Below, piece after piece: positions 38,558 through 47,092 of a DNA stretch of 64,000 nt. Every line of letters begins with the position of its first letter. The stretch's first letter is position 1. The translations under genes were made by a program, and so were the position numbers. The stretch covers positions 434,001 through 498,000 of the forward strand of contig NZ_BQHW01000001.1 of assembly GCF_021602025.1 (NCBI RefSeq), in the 5' to 3' direction. The notes under the pieces are model-generated. The model searched no databases and had not been told where the DNA came from. It saw only the letters and a program-made list of their open reading frames with translations. Source of the stretch: Pseudomonas ceruminis. GTDB taxonomy: Bacteria; Pseudomonadota; Gammaproteobacteria; Pseudomonadales; Pseudomonadaceae.

Positions 38558-38579
38558 GGGGCCGCATGGCGGCCCCTTT
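38558..38579. terminator. Bidirectional terminator between pvdH and the ferric reductase gene
   Basis: GGGGCCGC-ATG-GCGGCCCC followed by TTTA, placed between the two convergent stop codons. Confidence 0.8.
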
Positions 38580-38585
38580 ACCGAA

Positions 38586-39554
38586 TCAGTCAAGGGTGCG
38601 CCCGGCCCGCCAGTACCCCATCAATGTCAGGCAATCGCGCGGCAGCCCGCGCGCCTTGATCAGGTAGCGGCGAATGTCCATCACAGCCGCCGATTCCCCT
38701 GCCACCCAGGCATAGAAGCCACTGCTGGCGCTGCTCGCCTGCTCCCAGAGAATGCGCTTGTCGATGTCCACGTCTTCAAGCTGCAGGCCGGCCGCGTCGT
38801 GCCCCTGCGGCAGCAGTGCCAGTTCGCGTACGGCATGTTGCATGGCCTGGCCATGGCTGCAGCGCAGCAGTTCACGGGGTAACCAGTGCAGGCGGGTGGC
38901 CGCGCCGTGGCGCAGGGGCAGGCAGTCTGCCTCCAGGGGCACCTCGATGAATGCCTCGATGGCCAGCGTAGGCTGGGTGTCGGCCTGCTGTTCGAGAATG
39001 CCGGCGATGGCGGGCAGTGCCGTCTCGTCACCCACCAGCAATACAGAGCGGACCCCGGCAGGGGGCTTCCACGCGTAACCGCCTGGATCGTCATTGAAGG
39101 CCAGGTTTGGCGCGACCATCTGCAGCCTATCGCCGACCTGGGCATGGGTAGCCCAGGCCGATGCGGGGCCGCTGACGCCATGCAGAACGAAATCCACATC
39201 GACCTCCAGGGTTTCCCGCCGCAACGCACGGATGGTGTAGGTGCGCATGGGCGGGCGCTGGGCTGCTGGCAGCGCAGTGTGCGCGGCTTTCCAGTGAGCG
39301 TCCTGGGGCAGGACAGGCAACGAGCCGTCAGGGGCGGGGAAGAAAAGCTTGACCCGTTGGTCGGGCGCCAGGGTGTGCATTGCTTCGATATCCGGGCCGG
39401 TAAACACCAGGCGAGCGAGCGATGGGCTCAGGCAGATACGCCGGGCGAGCACCAGGTCGAAGACGCGGTAGGCGCTGGTGGCCGGTGAACGGCCTGAAAT
39501 CAGGCGGCGTAGGCCTTGCTGGCATGCCTTTATCATGCTGGCGGAGCTGGACAT
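38586..39554 (-). CDS. Siderophore-interacting protein (ViuB-type FAD ferric-siderophore reductase)
   Basis: A 322-residue cytoplasmic flavoprotein of the siderophore-interacting family, which releases iron from ferric siderophores by reduction with NAD(P)H or ferredoxin. The FAD-binding motif is RPPMRTYTIRAL, with the NAD(P)-side region SVLLVGDETALPAIAGIL and the C-terminal FYAWVAGESAAVMDIRRYL, typical of ViuB/YqjH. I start at MSSSASMIKACQQ (39554) with AGAGGA seven bases ahead; the frame extends further but without support. It has its own PvdS-type box at 39589. Confidence 0.9.
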   Translation of the reverse strand: MSSSASMIKACQQGLRRLISGRSPATSAYRVFDLVLARRICLSPSLARLVFTGPDIEAMHTLAPDQRVKLFFPAPDGSLPVLPQDAHWKAAHTALPAAQRPPMRTYTIRALRRETLEVDVDFVLHGVSGPASAWATHAQVGDRLQMVAPNLAFNDDPGGYAWKPPAGVRSVLLVGDETALPAIAGILEQQADTQPTLAIEAFIEVPLEADCLPLRHGAATRLHWLPRELLRCSHGQAMQHAVRELALLPQGHDAAGLQLEDVDIDKRILWEQASSASSGFYAWVAGESAAVMDIRRYLIKARGLPRDCLTLMGYWRAGRTLD

Positions 39555-39588
39555 GCGGAAGTCCTCTTGCAAACGGCTTTCTTGAGGA

Positions 39589-39612
39589 ACGAGCCGGTGC
39601 CGCTGCAAATTA
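39589..39612 (-). promoter_or_regulatory. Candidate PvdS box for the ferric reductase (TAATT variant)
   Basis: On the minus strand TAATT (39608-39612), a 16-base spacer and CGT (39589-39591). It is the same variant as at pvdL. The predicted transcript start near 39579 is 25 bases before the ATG, an ideal fit with the AGAGGA site. Confidence 0.7.
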
Positions 39613-39632
39613 CCTTCATGGCCTGCCACGGC

Positions 39633-41030
39633 TCAGTGCTCCACCTGCCAGCCTCCCCCCAGGGCCTTGTACAGCGCCACACTGCCTTGCAGGCGGGCAA
39701 GGCGCAGTTGCGCCTGCTGATCCTGTGCAAGGTATAGGGTGCGCTGCGTTTCAAGCACGCTCAACAAGGTTTCTGCACCCGCCGCGTAGCGTTGTTGAGC
39801 GAAGTCGAAGGCGGTGCGTGCGTGCTCGACCTCCTGGGCCTGCCACTGCCACTGCAATGCCACGCCGTGGAGGGCGTTGAGTGCCTTTTCGACGTCGGCG
39901 AAGCCTGCAATGATGCTGCTGCGGTAGGTTTCCAGCAGTTCGTCCTGCTCGGCTTCGGCCAAGTCCCGCGATGCGCGCAGCCGACCATTGTTGAACACCG
40001 GCGCGACAAGGCCCGCGGTAAGGGTGTAATAGGCGCTGTTGAACACCTCGGCGAAGGTGCTTGCCCCCGTGCCCACATTGGCGCCCAAGGTCAGTTTTGG
40101 TAGCAGCGCGGCCCTGGCCACTTGCACATTGGCGTTGGCCGCGGCCAGGCGTGCTTCGGCGGCGGCGATATCCGGGCGCCGGGTGAGCAGTTCGCTGGGT
40201 AGGCCGCTGCCTGTGCGTGGCCAGTGCAGCGCATCGATCGCTTCGGGGCTGGCCGGCAACGCCTGTACCGGGTCGCCCAGCAGGGTGGCCAAGGTGATGC
40301 GGTTGTCTTGGCGCTTCTGTTCGAGCAACGGCAACTGCCGTTCCTGGGCCGCCACCAGGCTGCGCTGCTGGGCCAGCTCCAGGCGAGTAGCGGAGCCTGC
40401 GCGCTGGCGGCTCTCGACCAGGCCCAGCACATCGCGTGCGTTGCGCAGGTTAAGGCGGGCGATGCGCAGTTGCTCTTCCAGGGCCAGGCCTTGCAGGTAG
40501 CTGTTGGCAACGCTGCTGACCAGGGTCAGCTCGACCGTCTGGCGCTCGAAACGGCTGGCATCAAGGCCGTGCAAGGCACTTGCCCGGGCTGCGCGCAGGC
40601 CACCCCAGAAGTCGATTTCATAGCTGGCGGTAAGTTGCAGGCCGAACGAGGTGCTCGTTCGCTCATAGGTGCTGACGTCCAGCTGATCATTGCCTTCACC
40701 ATGCAGCAGGCGTTGGCGGCTACCCTCAAGGCCCAGCTGCAGTTCCGGCAACAAAGGTGCGCCGGCGATCACGGCCCGGGCCTGGGCCTGGCGCACCCGG
40801 GCGGTCGCTGCACCAAGGTCATGGGCATTGCGTTGGGCACGCGCCACCAGACGGTCCAGTTCGCGGCTGGCGAAGGCGTGCCACCACTGGGCCGAGGGTG
40901 CGCTGGCCTGGGCGGTTTCGCCTTGCCAGGTGGAGGGCGCAGTGATGCCGCTTTGCGGGGCGGTCGGCAAGCTGCAGGCGGTGAGGCCCAGGCTCAGAAA
41001 CAACAGGCTGATGCGGCTTGGCAATGTCAT
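39633..41030 (-). CDS. opmQ: OpmQ, outer-membrane efflux lipoprotein of the PvdRT-OpmQ pump
   Basis: A 465-residue TolC/NodT-type outer-membrane factor with a lipobox (LGLTACS, lipidated Cys about residue 19). It carries two repeats of the OEP domain, with conserved segments such as YEIDFWGGLRAARASA, ELLTRRPDIAAAEARLAAANA and ALNALHG. It forms the exit duct for pyoverdine secretion with PvdR and PvdT. Last gene of the operon, three bases after pvdT. Confidence 0.93.
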   Translation of the reverse strand: MTLPSRISLLFLSLGLTACSLPTAPQSGITAPSTWQGETAQASAPSAQWWHAFASRELDRLVARAQRNAHDLGAATARVRQAQARAVIAGAPLLPELQLGLEGSRQRLLHGEGNDQLDVSTYERTSTSFGLQLTASYEIDFWGGLRAARASALHGLDASRFERQTVELTLVSSVANSYLQGLALEEQLRIARLNLRNARDVLGLVESRQRAGSATRLELAQQRSLVAAQERQLPLLEQKRQDNRITLATLLGDPVQALPASPEAIDALHWPRTGSGLPSELLTRRPDIAAAEARLAAANANVQVARAALLPKLTLGANVGTGASTFAEVFNSAYYTLTAGLVAPVFNNGRLRASRDLAEAEQDELLETYRSSIIAGFADVEKALNALHGVALQWQWQAQEVEHARTAFDFAQQRYAAGAETLLSVLETQRTLYLAQDQQAQLRLARLQGSVALYKALGGGWQVEH

Positions 41031-41033
41031 GGG

Positions 41034-42998
41034 CTATTCGCTGGTGAGTGCTTTGACCGGGTCGAGTCGGGAGGCTTTGCACGCCGGCATGAAGCCGAAC
41101 ACGATGCCGGTGAGAACTGCGCAGGAAAAGGCGCCGAGCATGGCCGACAGGGCGAAGGCCACGGCCACGTCGGCCAGCATCAGGCCCGCGCCGATGAGCA
41201 GGGCCAAGGCGATGCCGGCCAGGCCGCCGACCATCGACAGCATGACCGCCTCGCTGAGGAACTGGCGCAGGATGTCGCGCTGCCGTGCGCCAGTGGCCAT
41301 GCGTATGCCTATCTCGCGGGTACGTTCACGGACCGTCATGAGCATAATGTTCATCACGCCGATGCCGCCTACCAGCAGAGAGATGGCCGCAATTGCCCCT
41401 AGCATCAGCGACAGGCTGTTCTGGGTGCGCGCCTCGGCCTGAATCAGCGCGGCGGCGTTGGTCAGTTCGAAGTCATGGCGGCCCTGGTGGCGCTGTCGCA
41501 GCAGGTGGTCGATGGCGGCTTCGGTTTCATCGACCCTGGTCGAGTCGAGGGCCGCAACGGTGATGTAATCAGGGTCACGCTGCCCGAACAGGCGGACCGC
41601 CGCCGCCGAGTAGGGCACGACGATCCGCCCGTCGGCGTCCTGGTCACCGGAACTTGCGCCCTTACCGGCGAGGATGCCGACGACCTGGAAAGGGACGTTG
41701 CCGATCAGGATGTATTGCCCGATGGGATCGCGACCGGGCTCCAGCAACGTTTCCCGTACTTTCTGGCCGATGACCGCCACGGCTGCGCCGTTGGCTTCGT
41801 CGGTTTCGGTGAAAAACGCGCCCTCTACCGCTGGCCAGTTGAATATCTGCGGGAACCAGGTGTTGTTGCCGCCCACATAGAAGCGCTGGCTGTTGTTGCC
41901 GTGGCGCACCATGACCTTGTCACCCAGGACTGGCATGATCTGCTTGACCTGCGGTAACTGGCCAATGGCGGCGACATCGTCCAGGGTAATGGTCCCGGCG
42001 GGTTCGCCCAACGTTGCCGGCTTGCCGTTGAGGTAGAGGATGTTGGCGCCAAACGCGGCCATCTGCGCCATCACCTGGCGTTTGCTGCCTTCGCCCACGG
42101 CAAGCATGACCACCACTGATGCCACCCCGATGATGATGCCGAGCAGGGTCAGGGCGGTGCGAAAGCGGTTGACCCACATTACGCGCCAGGCTGCTTGCAG
42201 GCTTTCGAGCAGTTCTCCTTTCCACGCACCGCGCAGGGTAGCACCGCGATCCAGACGCTGGCGCAAGTCGCCGGCTTGCAAAGCCTGGCGTGGCGCGGCG
42301 GGCGCTTGGTGGGTGGGGGTGTCGCTGATCATCAGGCCATCGCGAATCTCGATCACCCGCTGCGCCCGTGCCGCCACCTGGCGATCGTGGGTGATGAGAA
42401 TGATCACATGGCCCTGGCCAGCCAGTTCGTCGAGCAGGGCCATGACCTCGGTCCCGCTGTGGCTGTCGAGCGCGCCGGTGGGTTCGTCGGCAAGGATGAT
42501 GTGGCCCCCGTTCATCAGCGCACGGGCGATCGAGACCCGCTGTTGCTGGCCGCCCGACAACTGGTGCGGGCGGTTGCCGCTACGGCTGGACAGCCCCAGA
42601 CGTGCCAGCAGGGTGGCGGCGCGGGCATGGCGCTCGGTGGCGGGGGTGCCGGCATAGATGGCCGGCATTTCGACATTCTCCTGGGCCGAGCCTGAAGCAA
42701 TCAGATGGTACCCCTGGAACACGAAGCCGAACGCTTCGCGACGTAGCCAGGCCAGTTCGTCGCTGCTCAGGTCAGCAACGTCCTTGCCGGCGAAGTGGTA
42801 GCTGCCCGAGGTAGGGCGATCCAGGCAGCCCAGGATGTTCATCAGGGTCGATTTGCCTGAGCCGGAGGCGCCAACGATGGCGACGAACTCGCCGGCATGG
42901 ATGCTCAGGCTGATGCCCTGCAGCACCTCGACCTTCGGTGTGTCGACACCACCGTATGACTTGCGGATATCGACCAGTTCGATCAGCGGCGCAGTCAT
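41034..42998 (-). CDS. pvdT: PvdT, MacB-type ABC exporter of pyoverdine
   Basis: A 654-residue inner-membrane ABC protein. The N-terminal ATPase has Walker [10 protein letters not shown] (about residues 41-49), signature [15 protein letters not shown] and Walker [13 protein letters not shown]. It is followed by a membrane helix, a large periplasmic domain and the C-terminal FtsX-like helices with the motif [20 protein letters not shown]. In P. aeruginosa PvdRT-OpmQ secretes newly made and recycles used pyoverdine from the periplasm. Its ATG immediately follows the pvdR stop codon. Confidence 0.95.
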   Translation of the reverse strand: MTAPLIELVDIRKSYGGVDTPKVEVLQGISLSIHAGEFVAIVGASGSGKSTLMNILGCLDRPTSGSYHFAGKDVADLSSDELAWLRREAFGFVFQGYHLIASGSAQENVEMPAIYAGTPATERHARAATLLARLGLSSRSGNRPHQLSGGQQQRVSIARALMNGGHIILADEPTGALDSHSGTEVMALLDELAGQGHVIILITHDRQVAARAQRVIEIRDGLMISDTPTHQAPAAPRQALQAGDLRQRLDRGATLRGAWKGELLESLQAAWRVMWVNRFRTALTLLGIIIGVASVVVMLAVGEGSKRQVMAQMAAFGANILYLNGKPATLGEPAGTITLDDVAAIGQLPQVKQIMPVLGDKVMVRHGNNSQRFYVGGNNTWFPQIFNWPAVEGAFFTETDEANGAAVAVIGQKVRETLLEPGRDPIGQYILIGNVPFQVVGILAGKGASSGDQDADGRIVVPYSAAAVRLFGQRDPDYITVAALDSTRVDETEAAIDHLLRQRHQGRHDFELTNAAALIQAEARTQNSLSLMLGAIAAISLLVGGIGVMNIMLMTVRERTREIGIRMATGARQRDILRQFLSEAVMLSMVGGLAGIALALLIGAGLMLADVAVAFALSAMLGAFSCAVLTGIVFGFMPACKASRLDPVKALTSE

Positions 42999-44165
42999 TC
43001 AACCTCCACTGGCGCTGGGAGCGCCGATCAGTAGCTGCTCGCCTTCGCTGAGGCCGTCGAGCACCTGAACGCGCAGGCGATCACTGAGCCCGGTGCGAAC
43101 CTGGCGCTGCACCACCTTGCCGTGCTGATCGAGCACGCGTGCCACGTGCTGGCCATCGTCGCCATCCAGCGCGGCCAGAGGCACGGTCAGCACCTGGCTG
43201 GCTTGCCCGGCGACAAAGAACACCTGCGTGGTCATGTCGGCCATCAACGCACCATCGGGGTTTTCCACATCGAGCAGCACGGTGTACTGCACCACATGGC
43301 TGCCGGTGCTGCCTGCGCTGGCAGGGCTGCCGCCGCCTTGGCTGGCTTCTTCCAAAGGTTTGGGCGGGATCGGCAGGATCTGCCGCACGGTGCTGCTCCA
43401 ACGCCGCTTGCCGCCGGCCAGCGTGGTGAAATAGGCGGTCATGCCGGGTTTTACCTTGCCGATGTCGGCTTCGGAGACCTGTGCCCAGACCGTCATGGGC
43501 GAGAGCCTGGCGATGCGCAGGATCAAGGGGGTGCGTTGCTGGGCGTTGAGGGTCTGGCCTTCTCGAGCATCGACGGCCACCACCGTACCGTCCATGGGGG
43601 CGTAGATGCGGGTATAGCCCAGCTCGGCCTCGTCGCTGCGCAGGCTGGCCTGGGCCTGGCGGATCTGGGCCTGGAACATGTCGATGCGTGCCTGGGTGAC
43701 CTTGAGCTGTGCTTGGGCAGCTTGCACGTCCTCGTCACGCGTGGCGCCAGCGGCGGCCAGGTCACGCTGGCGCTTGAGCTGGTGACTGGCGAGTTGGAAC
43801 TGCGCGCGCTGTTCGGCTAGCTGGGCCTTGAGGTTATCGATCGAGAACCGCCCGGCATCAAGCCGCGCCTGTTGGGTGGAAGGGTCGATCTCGACCAGCA
43901 GTTGGCCCTTGCGCACTGGGTCGCCCGCTTCAACATGCAGTTTGCGGATCTGCCCGGATGCCTGGGCGCCCACATCCACATAACGCCGGGGTTGCAACGT
44001 TCCCAAGGCTGTGACGCTGCTTTCGATGTCGCTTCGGGTCACCGTGACGGTGCTGGTCGGGTGCGCACCCAAGGGGAGGCGCTGCCAGGCTAGCAGGCAG
44101 CCCACGCTCAGCAGGCCCAGGCCGGCGAGAATGAACGGGCGGCGGGGATGGGTTAAACGGCTCAT
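42999..44165 (-). CDS. pvdR: PvdR, periplasmic adaptor of the pyoverdine exporter
   Basis: A 388-residue membrane-fusion protein of the MacA/HlyD type with an N-terminal anchor (RRPFILAGLGLLSVGCLLAW), a lipoyl/barrel-sandwich part (VTALGTLQPRRYVDVGAQAS), a long coiled-coil hairpin (about residues 90-170) and a beta-barrel (LSPMTVWAQVSEADIGKVKPG). It bridges PvdT to OpmQ. I start at MSRLTHPRRPF (44165); the frame extends to 44228 but that would overlap the promoter box. First gene of the pvdRT-opmQ operon. Confidence 0.94.
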   Translation of the reverse strand: MSRLTHPRRPFILAGLGLLSVGCLLAWQRLPLGAHPTSTVTVTRSDIESSVTALGTLQPRRYVDVGAQASGQIRKLHVEAGDPVRKGQLLVEIDPSTQQARLDAGRFSIDNLKAQLAEQRAQFQLASHQLKRQRDLAAAGATRDEDVQAAQAQLKVTQARIDMFQAQIRQAQASLRSDEAELGYTRIYAPMDGTVVAVDAREGQTLNAQQRTPLILRIARLSPMTVWAQVSEADIGKVKPGMTAYFTTLAGGKRRWSSTVRQILPIPPKPLEEASQGGGSPASAGSTGSHVVQYTVLLDVENPDGALMADMTTQVFFVAGQASQVLTVPLAALDGDDGQHVARVLDQHGKVVQRQVRTGLSDRLRVQVLDGLSEGEQLLIGAPSASGG

Positions 44166-44232
44166 GGGGGCTTCCAGCCAGGGGGAACGGCCACGCGCTG
44201 CCACTCGTGGCGCGCAGGGAGGTGCCAAGTAA

Positions 44233-44256
44233 ACGAAGGCAGGGGCGACGGATTTA
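44233..44256 (-). promoter_or_regulatory. PvdS iron-starvation box for pvdRT-opmQ
   Basis: On the minus strand TAAAT (44252-44256), a 16-base spacer and CGT (44233-44235): a perfect match. It is 68 bases from the pvdR ATG. Confidence 0.85.
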
Positions 44257-44285
44257 GCCCCAGCGGCGTGGGGGCAACGTGTTGC

Positions 44286-44300
44286 TGAGAATGGTTATAC
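44286..44300 (+). promoter_or_regulatory. Possible Fur site before the FpvI-type sigma gene
   Basis: TGAGAAT-G-GTTATAC matches the 7-1-7 Fur model (TGATAAT-N-ATTATCA) at about ten of fourteen positions. It lies about 80 bases before the GTG of the sigma gene, where Fur control would be expected. A short dyad, ATACT-TTGT-AGTAT, overlaps its right end. Confidence 0.4.
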
Positions 44301-44376
44301 TTTGTAGTATTCGACGCTGCTATCACTCTGTCCCGCCCCCGCACTGCGGGGTTGCAAGGCGATCTCAGGTGTTGTT

Positions 44377-44853
44377 GTGGAACGTTACTATCGCGAACTG
44401 GTGAGTTTTCTCTCCGCGCGCCTGGGCAGCCGTCAGGCGGCCGAGGACGTTGCCCACGATGCCTATGTGCGGGTGCTCGAGTGCGCCGACGACAAGCAGA
44501 TCACCCACCCCCGAGCATTTTTGTACCGCACTGCGCTCAACCTGGTGGTCGACCGGCACCGGCGCCTGCTGGTGCGTCGGGCCGAGCCGCTGGACGTACT
44601 CGATGAGGATGGGCGTTTGCACAGCGCCGAGCTGCAGCAGGATCTGCAGCTTGACCAGCGCCTGGCGCTGATGACGAAAGCCCTGGACGAGCTGGCCAAA
44701 CCCTGCCGCGAAAGCTTCCTGCTGCGCAAGCTCGAAGGCCTGTCGCATCAGCAGATTGCCGAGCGCCTGGGCATCTCCCGCTGTCTGGTGGAAAAGCACA
44801 TCGTCAACGCCATGAAGCATTGCCGCGTGCGCATGCGCCAATGGGAATCTTGA
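44377..44853 (+). CDS. fpvI: FpvI-type ECF sigma factor
   Basis: A 158-residue ECF sigma factor of the FecI group. Region 2 is MERYYRELVSFLSARLGSRQAAEDVAHDAYVRVLE with RAFLYRTALNLVVDRHRR; region 4 is CRESFLLRKLEGLSHQQIAERLGISRCLVEKHIVNAMKHCR. In P. aeruginosa, FpvI lies beside pvdR and drives transcription of the receptor gene fpvA; the shared position supports that name here. The start is GTG at 44377. No anti-sigma gene (fpvR) follows, which is unusual for a signalling pair. Confidence 0.85.
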   Translation: MERYYRELVSFLSARLGSRQAAEDVAHDAYVRVLECADDKQITHPRAFLYRTALNLVVDRHRRLLVRRAEPLDVLDEDGRLHSAELQQDLQLDQRLALMTKALDELAKPCRESFLLRKLEGLSHQQIAERLGISRCLVEKHIVNAMKHCRVRMRQWES

Positions 44854-45024
44854 AAAAGTGGTAAACCGCCAGTGAAAATTCTGTGTGCTGGCCACTTGAT
44901 TTCTAGGTGTTTCCCGACAACTATCTAGATTGACCCCTCCAGGCACAGCCCTGGCGGTTGCCTGTTACTGGCGCAGTTTGGTCAGGGAGCGTGCCCCTAT
45001 TCACCCGACTGCCCAGGTCCGACA

Positions 45025-45504
45025 ATGCCAAACAAGACCCTGCGCATCCTGATTGCCGACGAGCATCCGTCTCAGCGCCTGCAGCTGGAGAGACTGCTCA
45101 ATGGTCTGGGCTATTACCGGATCGCGCCCGTGGAGAGCTTCGAGGAGCTCCAGCGCCTGGTACATTGCGCGCTGCAACCGTTCAACCTGCTGATTGGCAA
45201 TATCGAGCTGGCCAGCCATGCAGGTGTCGACCTGGCCCGTTTTTGCCGGGTCAGCACGCAGATCCAACATGCGCTGTTGTACCACTCCCGGCAGCTGAAA
45301 GTACCCACGGTGCCGCAGACCGAGCGCCAGGCCGTGAGCGTCAGCCTGCCGCAGGTGCCTGATAACGAGGCGCTGGAGTCGTTCATGGCGATCATCGATG
45401 GGCCGGTGCTGGTCGGCAAGATCGCCTTGCCCCCAGGCGTCGCGGGCAGCGGGCCGCCAGCATACCAGCGCAAGAACTTCGGCCAGACGGTGTTCAGCCG
45501 TTAG
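45025..45504 (+). CDS. Receiver-like protein lacking the phosphorylation aspartate
   Basis: A 159-residue protein with a response-regulator receiver fold at its N-terminus (LRILIADEHPSQRLQLERLLNGLGY), but the position of the phospho-accepting Asp reads LLIGNIELAS, an Asn where Asp is required. No effector domain follows; the C-terminus is a short low-complexity tail (PPGVAGSGPPAYQRKNFG). It may be a pseudo-receiver working by protein contact. It follows fpvI by about 170 bases, with no obvious operon link. Confidence 0.7.
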   Translation: MPNKTLRILIADEHPSQRLQLERLLNGLGYYRIAPVESFEELQRLVHCALQPFNLLIGNIELASHAGVDLARFCRVSTQIQHALLYHSRQLKVPTVPQTERQAVSVSLPQVPDNEALESFMAIIDGPVLVGKIALPPGVAGSGPPAYQRKNFGQTVFSR

Positions 45505-45570
45505 CCGGGGCAGGGCAAGGCGGCGGGTATTTGTTATCCTCTTGCCCTTTGCCGATTTGTGGGCTCTTGC

Positions 45571-46887
45571 ATGACTGCCATCGATACCGCTCCCCCGCCC
45601 CGGTTCAGCCGTGGTGACCATCGGACCCTGGGCCTGGCGGCACTGGGTGGTGCGCTGGAAATCTACGATTTCATCATCTTCGTGTTCTTCGCCCTGACCC
45701 TCAGCCAGTTGTTCTTCCCCCCGCAAATGCCCGAATGGCTGCGCCTGTTACAGAGCTTCGGCATCTTCGTCACCGGCTACCTGGCGCGGCCTTTGGGCGG
45801 CATTCTCATGGCCCACTTCGCCGACCACCTGGGGCGCAAGCGGGTATTCAGCCTGAGCATTCTGATGATGGCCTTGCCGTGTCTGCTGATCGGCATGATG
45901 CCCACCTATGCCCAGATCGGTTACGCAGCCCCGTTGTTGCTGCTGGCGTTGCGTATCCTGCAGGGTGCTGCAGTGGGCGGTGAAGTGCCAAGCGCCTGGA
46001 CCTTCGTTGCTGAGCACGCTCCGCAGGGGCGCCGTGGGTATGCCCTGGGCTTTCTGCAAGCGGGGCTGACCTTTGGGTACCTTTTGGGCGCGCTGACTGC
46101 GACGCTGCTGGCCCAGGCGTTTACCGCCCAGGAAATTCTCGATTACGCCTGGCGCTATCCGTTCCTGCTCGGGGGGGTATTTGGTGTGATTGGTGTGTGG
46201 CTGCGCCGCTGGCTGAATGAAACACCGGTGTTCCTGGCGCTGCGCCAACGTCAGGAGCAGCCTGTGGCATTCCCGCTGCGGCGGGTGCTGGGCGAGCACC
46301 GGCGGTCACTGCTCCCCGCCGCGCTGTTGACCTGCGTGCTGACGTCGGCGGTTGTGGTGCTGGTGGTCATTACCCCGACCGTGATGCAGCAACGTTTCGG
46401 CATGTCGGCCGGGCACACCTTCGCCCTGAGCAGTGTGGGGATCGTTTTTCTCAATATTGGCTGTGTGCTGGCTGGGCTGCTGGTCGACCGTCTGGGGGCC
46501 TGGCGTGCGCTGATGATCTACAGCCTGCTGCTGCCACTGGGCATTGGCGCGCTGTATGCGAGCCTGGTGGGGCAGTGGGGCCTGACCTGGCTGGCGTATG
46601 CCGTGGCAGGGTTGAGCTGTGGTGTGGTGGGGGTGGTGCCCTCGGTGATGGTGGGGTTGTTCCCGGCCGAGATCCGGGTATCGGGTATTTCCTTTACCTA
46701 TAACGTCGCCTATGCACTGTGGGCCAGCACCACACCGCTGGCGTTGATTGCGCTGATGCCCTGGAGTCCTTGGGTATGTGTCGGCTTCTGCCTGATCATG
46801 GGCCTGGTGGGGCTGATGACGGCGCTGCATTATGGCCGCCGTGATGCAGGCTGCAGGGCGCAGCGCCCGGCAACCTCGGCATCCTGA
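45571..46887 (+). CDS. MFS metabolite:H+ symporter (CitA/ProP-like, MHS family)
   Basis: A 438-residue transporter with twelve hydrophobic segments. The MHS-type signature GGALEIYDFIIFVFFA opens helix 1, and the MFS loop motif MAHFADHLGRKRVF lies between helices 2 and 3. Members carry citrate, proline/betaine, ketoglutarate or other organic acids with protons; the substrate here is not decidable. ATG 45571 was preferred over the in-frame GTG four codons earlier. Ends before a bidirectional terminator. Confidence 0.85.
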   Translation: MTAIDTAPPPRFSRGDHRTLGLAALGGALEIYDFIIFVFFALTLSQLFFPPQMPEWLRLLQSFGIFVTGYLARPLGGILMAHFADHLGRKRVFSLSILMMALPCLLIGMMPTYAQIGYAAPLLLLALRILQGAAVGGEVPSAWTFVAEHAPQGRRGYALGFLQAGLTFGYLLGALTATLLAQAFTAQEILDYAWRYPFLLGGVFGVIGVWLRRWLNETPVFLALRQRQEQPVAFPLRRVLGEHRRSLLPAALLTCVLTSAVVVLVVITPTVMQQRFGMSAGHTFALSSVGIVFLNIGCVLAGLLVDRLGAWRALMIYSLLLPLGIGALYASLVGQWGLTWLAYAVAGLSCGVVGVVPSVMVGLFPAEIRVSGISFTYNVAYALWASTTPLALIALMPWSPWVCVGFCLIMGLVGLMTALHYGRRDAGCRAQRPATSAS

Positions 46888-47037
46888 TGGGGCGCCCGGC
46901 AGGCCGATGCCTCCGGGCGTTGCCGCTCGACGGCGGCGTTTGCCTGGGCATGTACTCGAACGGCTTGGACACTGGCCAAGCGGTGGTTTGCTACAGGCGT
47001 CAGGTGTGGTCAACCTGATCGTGCTGCATGGCTCATG

Positions 47038-47072
47038 AAAAAGCCCCCGAGGTCTTGTGACCTGGGGGCTTT
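47038..47072. terminator. Bidirectional terminator between the MFS gene and ETF-QO
   Basis: A long stem (AAGCCCCC-G-AGGTC pairing with GACCTGGGGGCTT, one bulged base) with T-runs on both strands. Confidence 0.85.
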
Positions 47073-47092
47073 GTCGTTGCGCGGGGCAGGGC

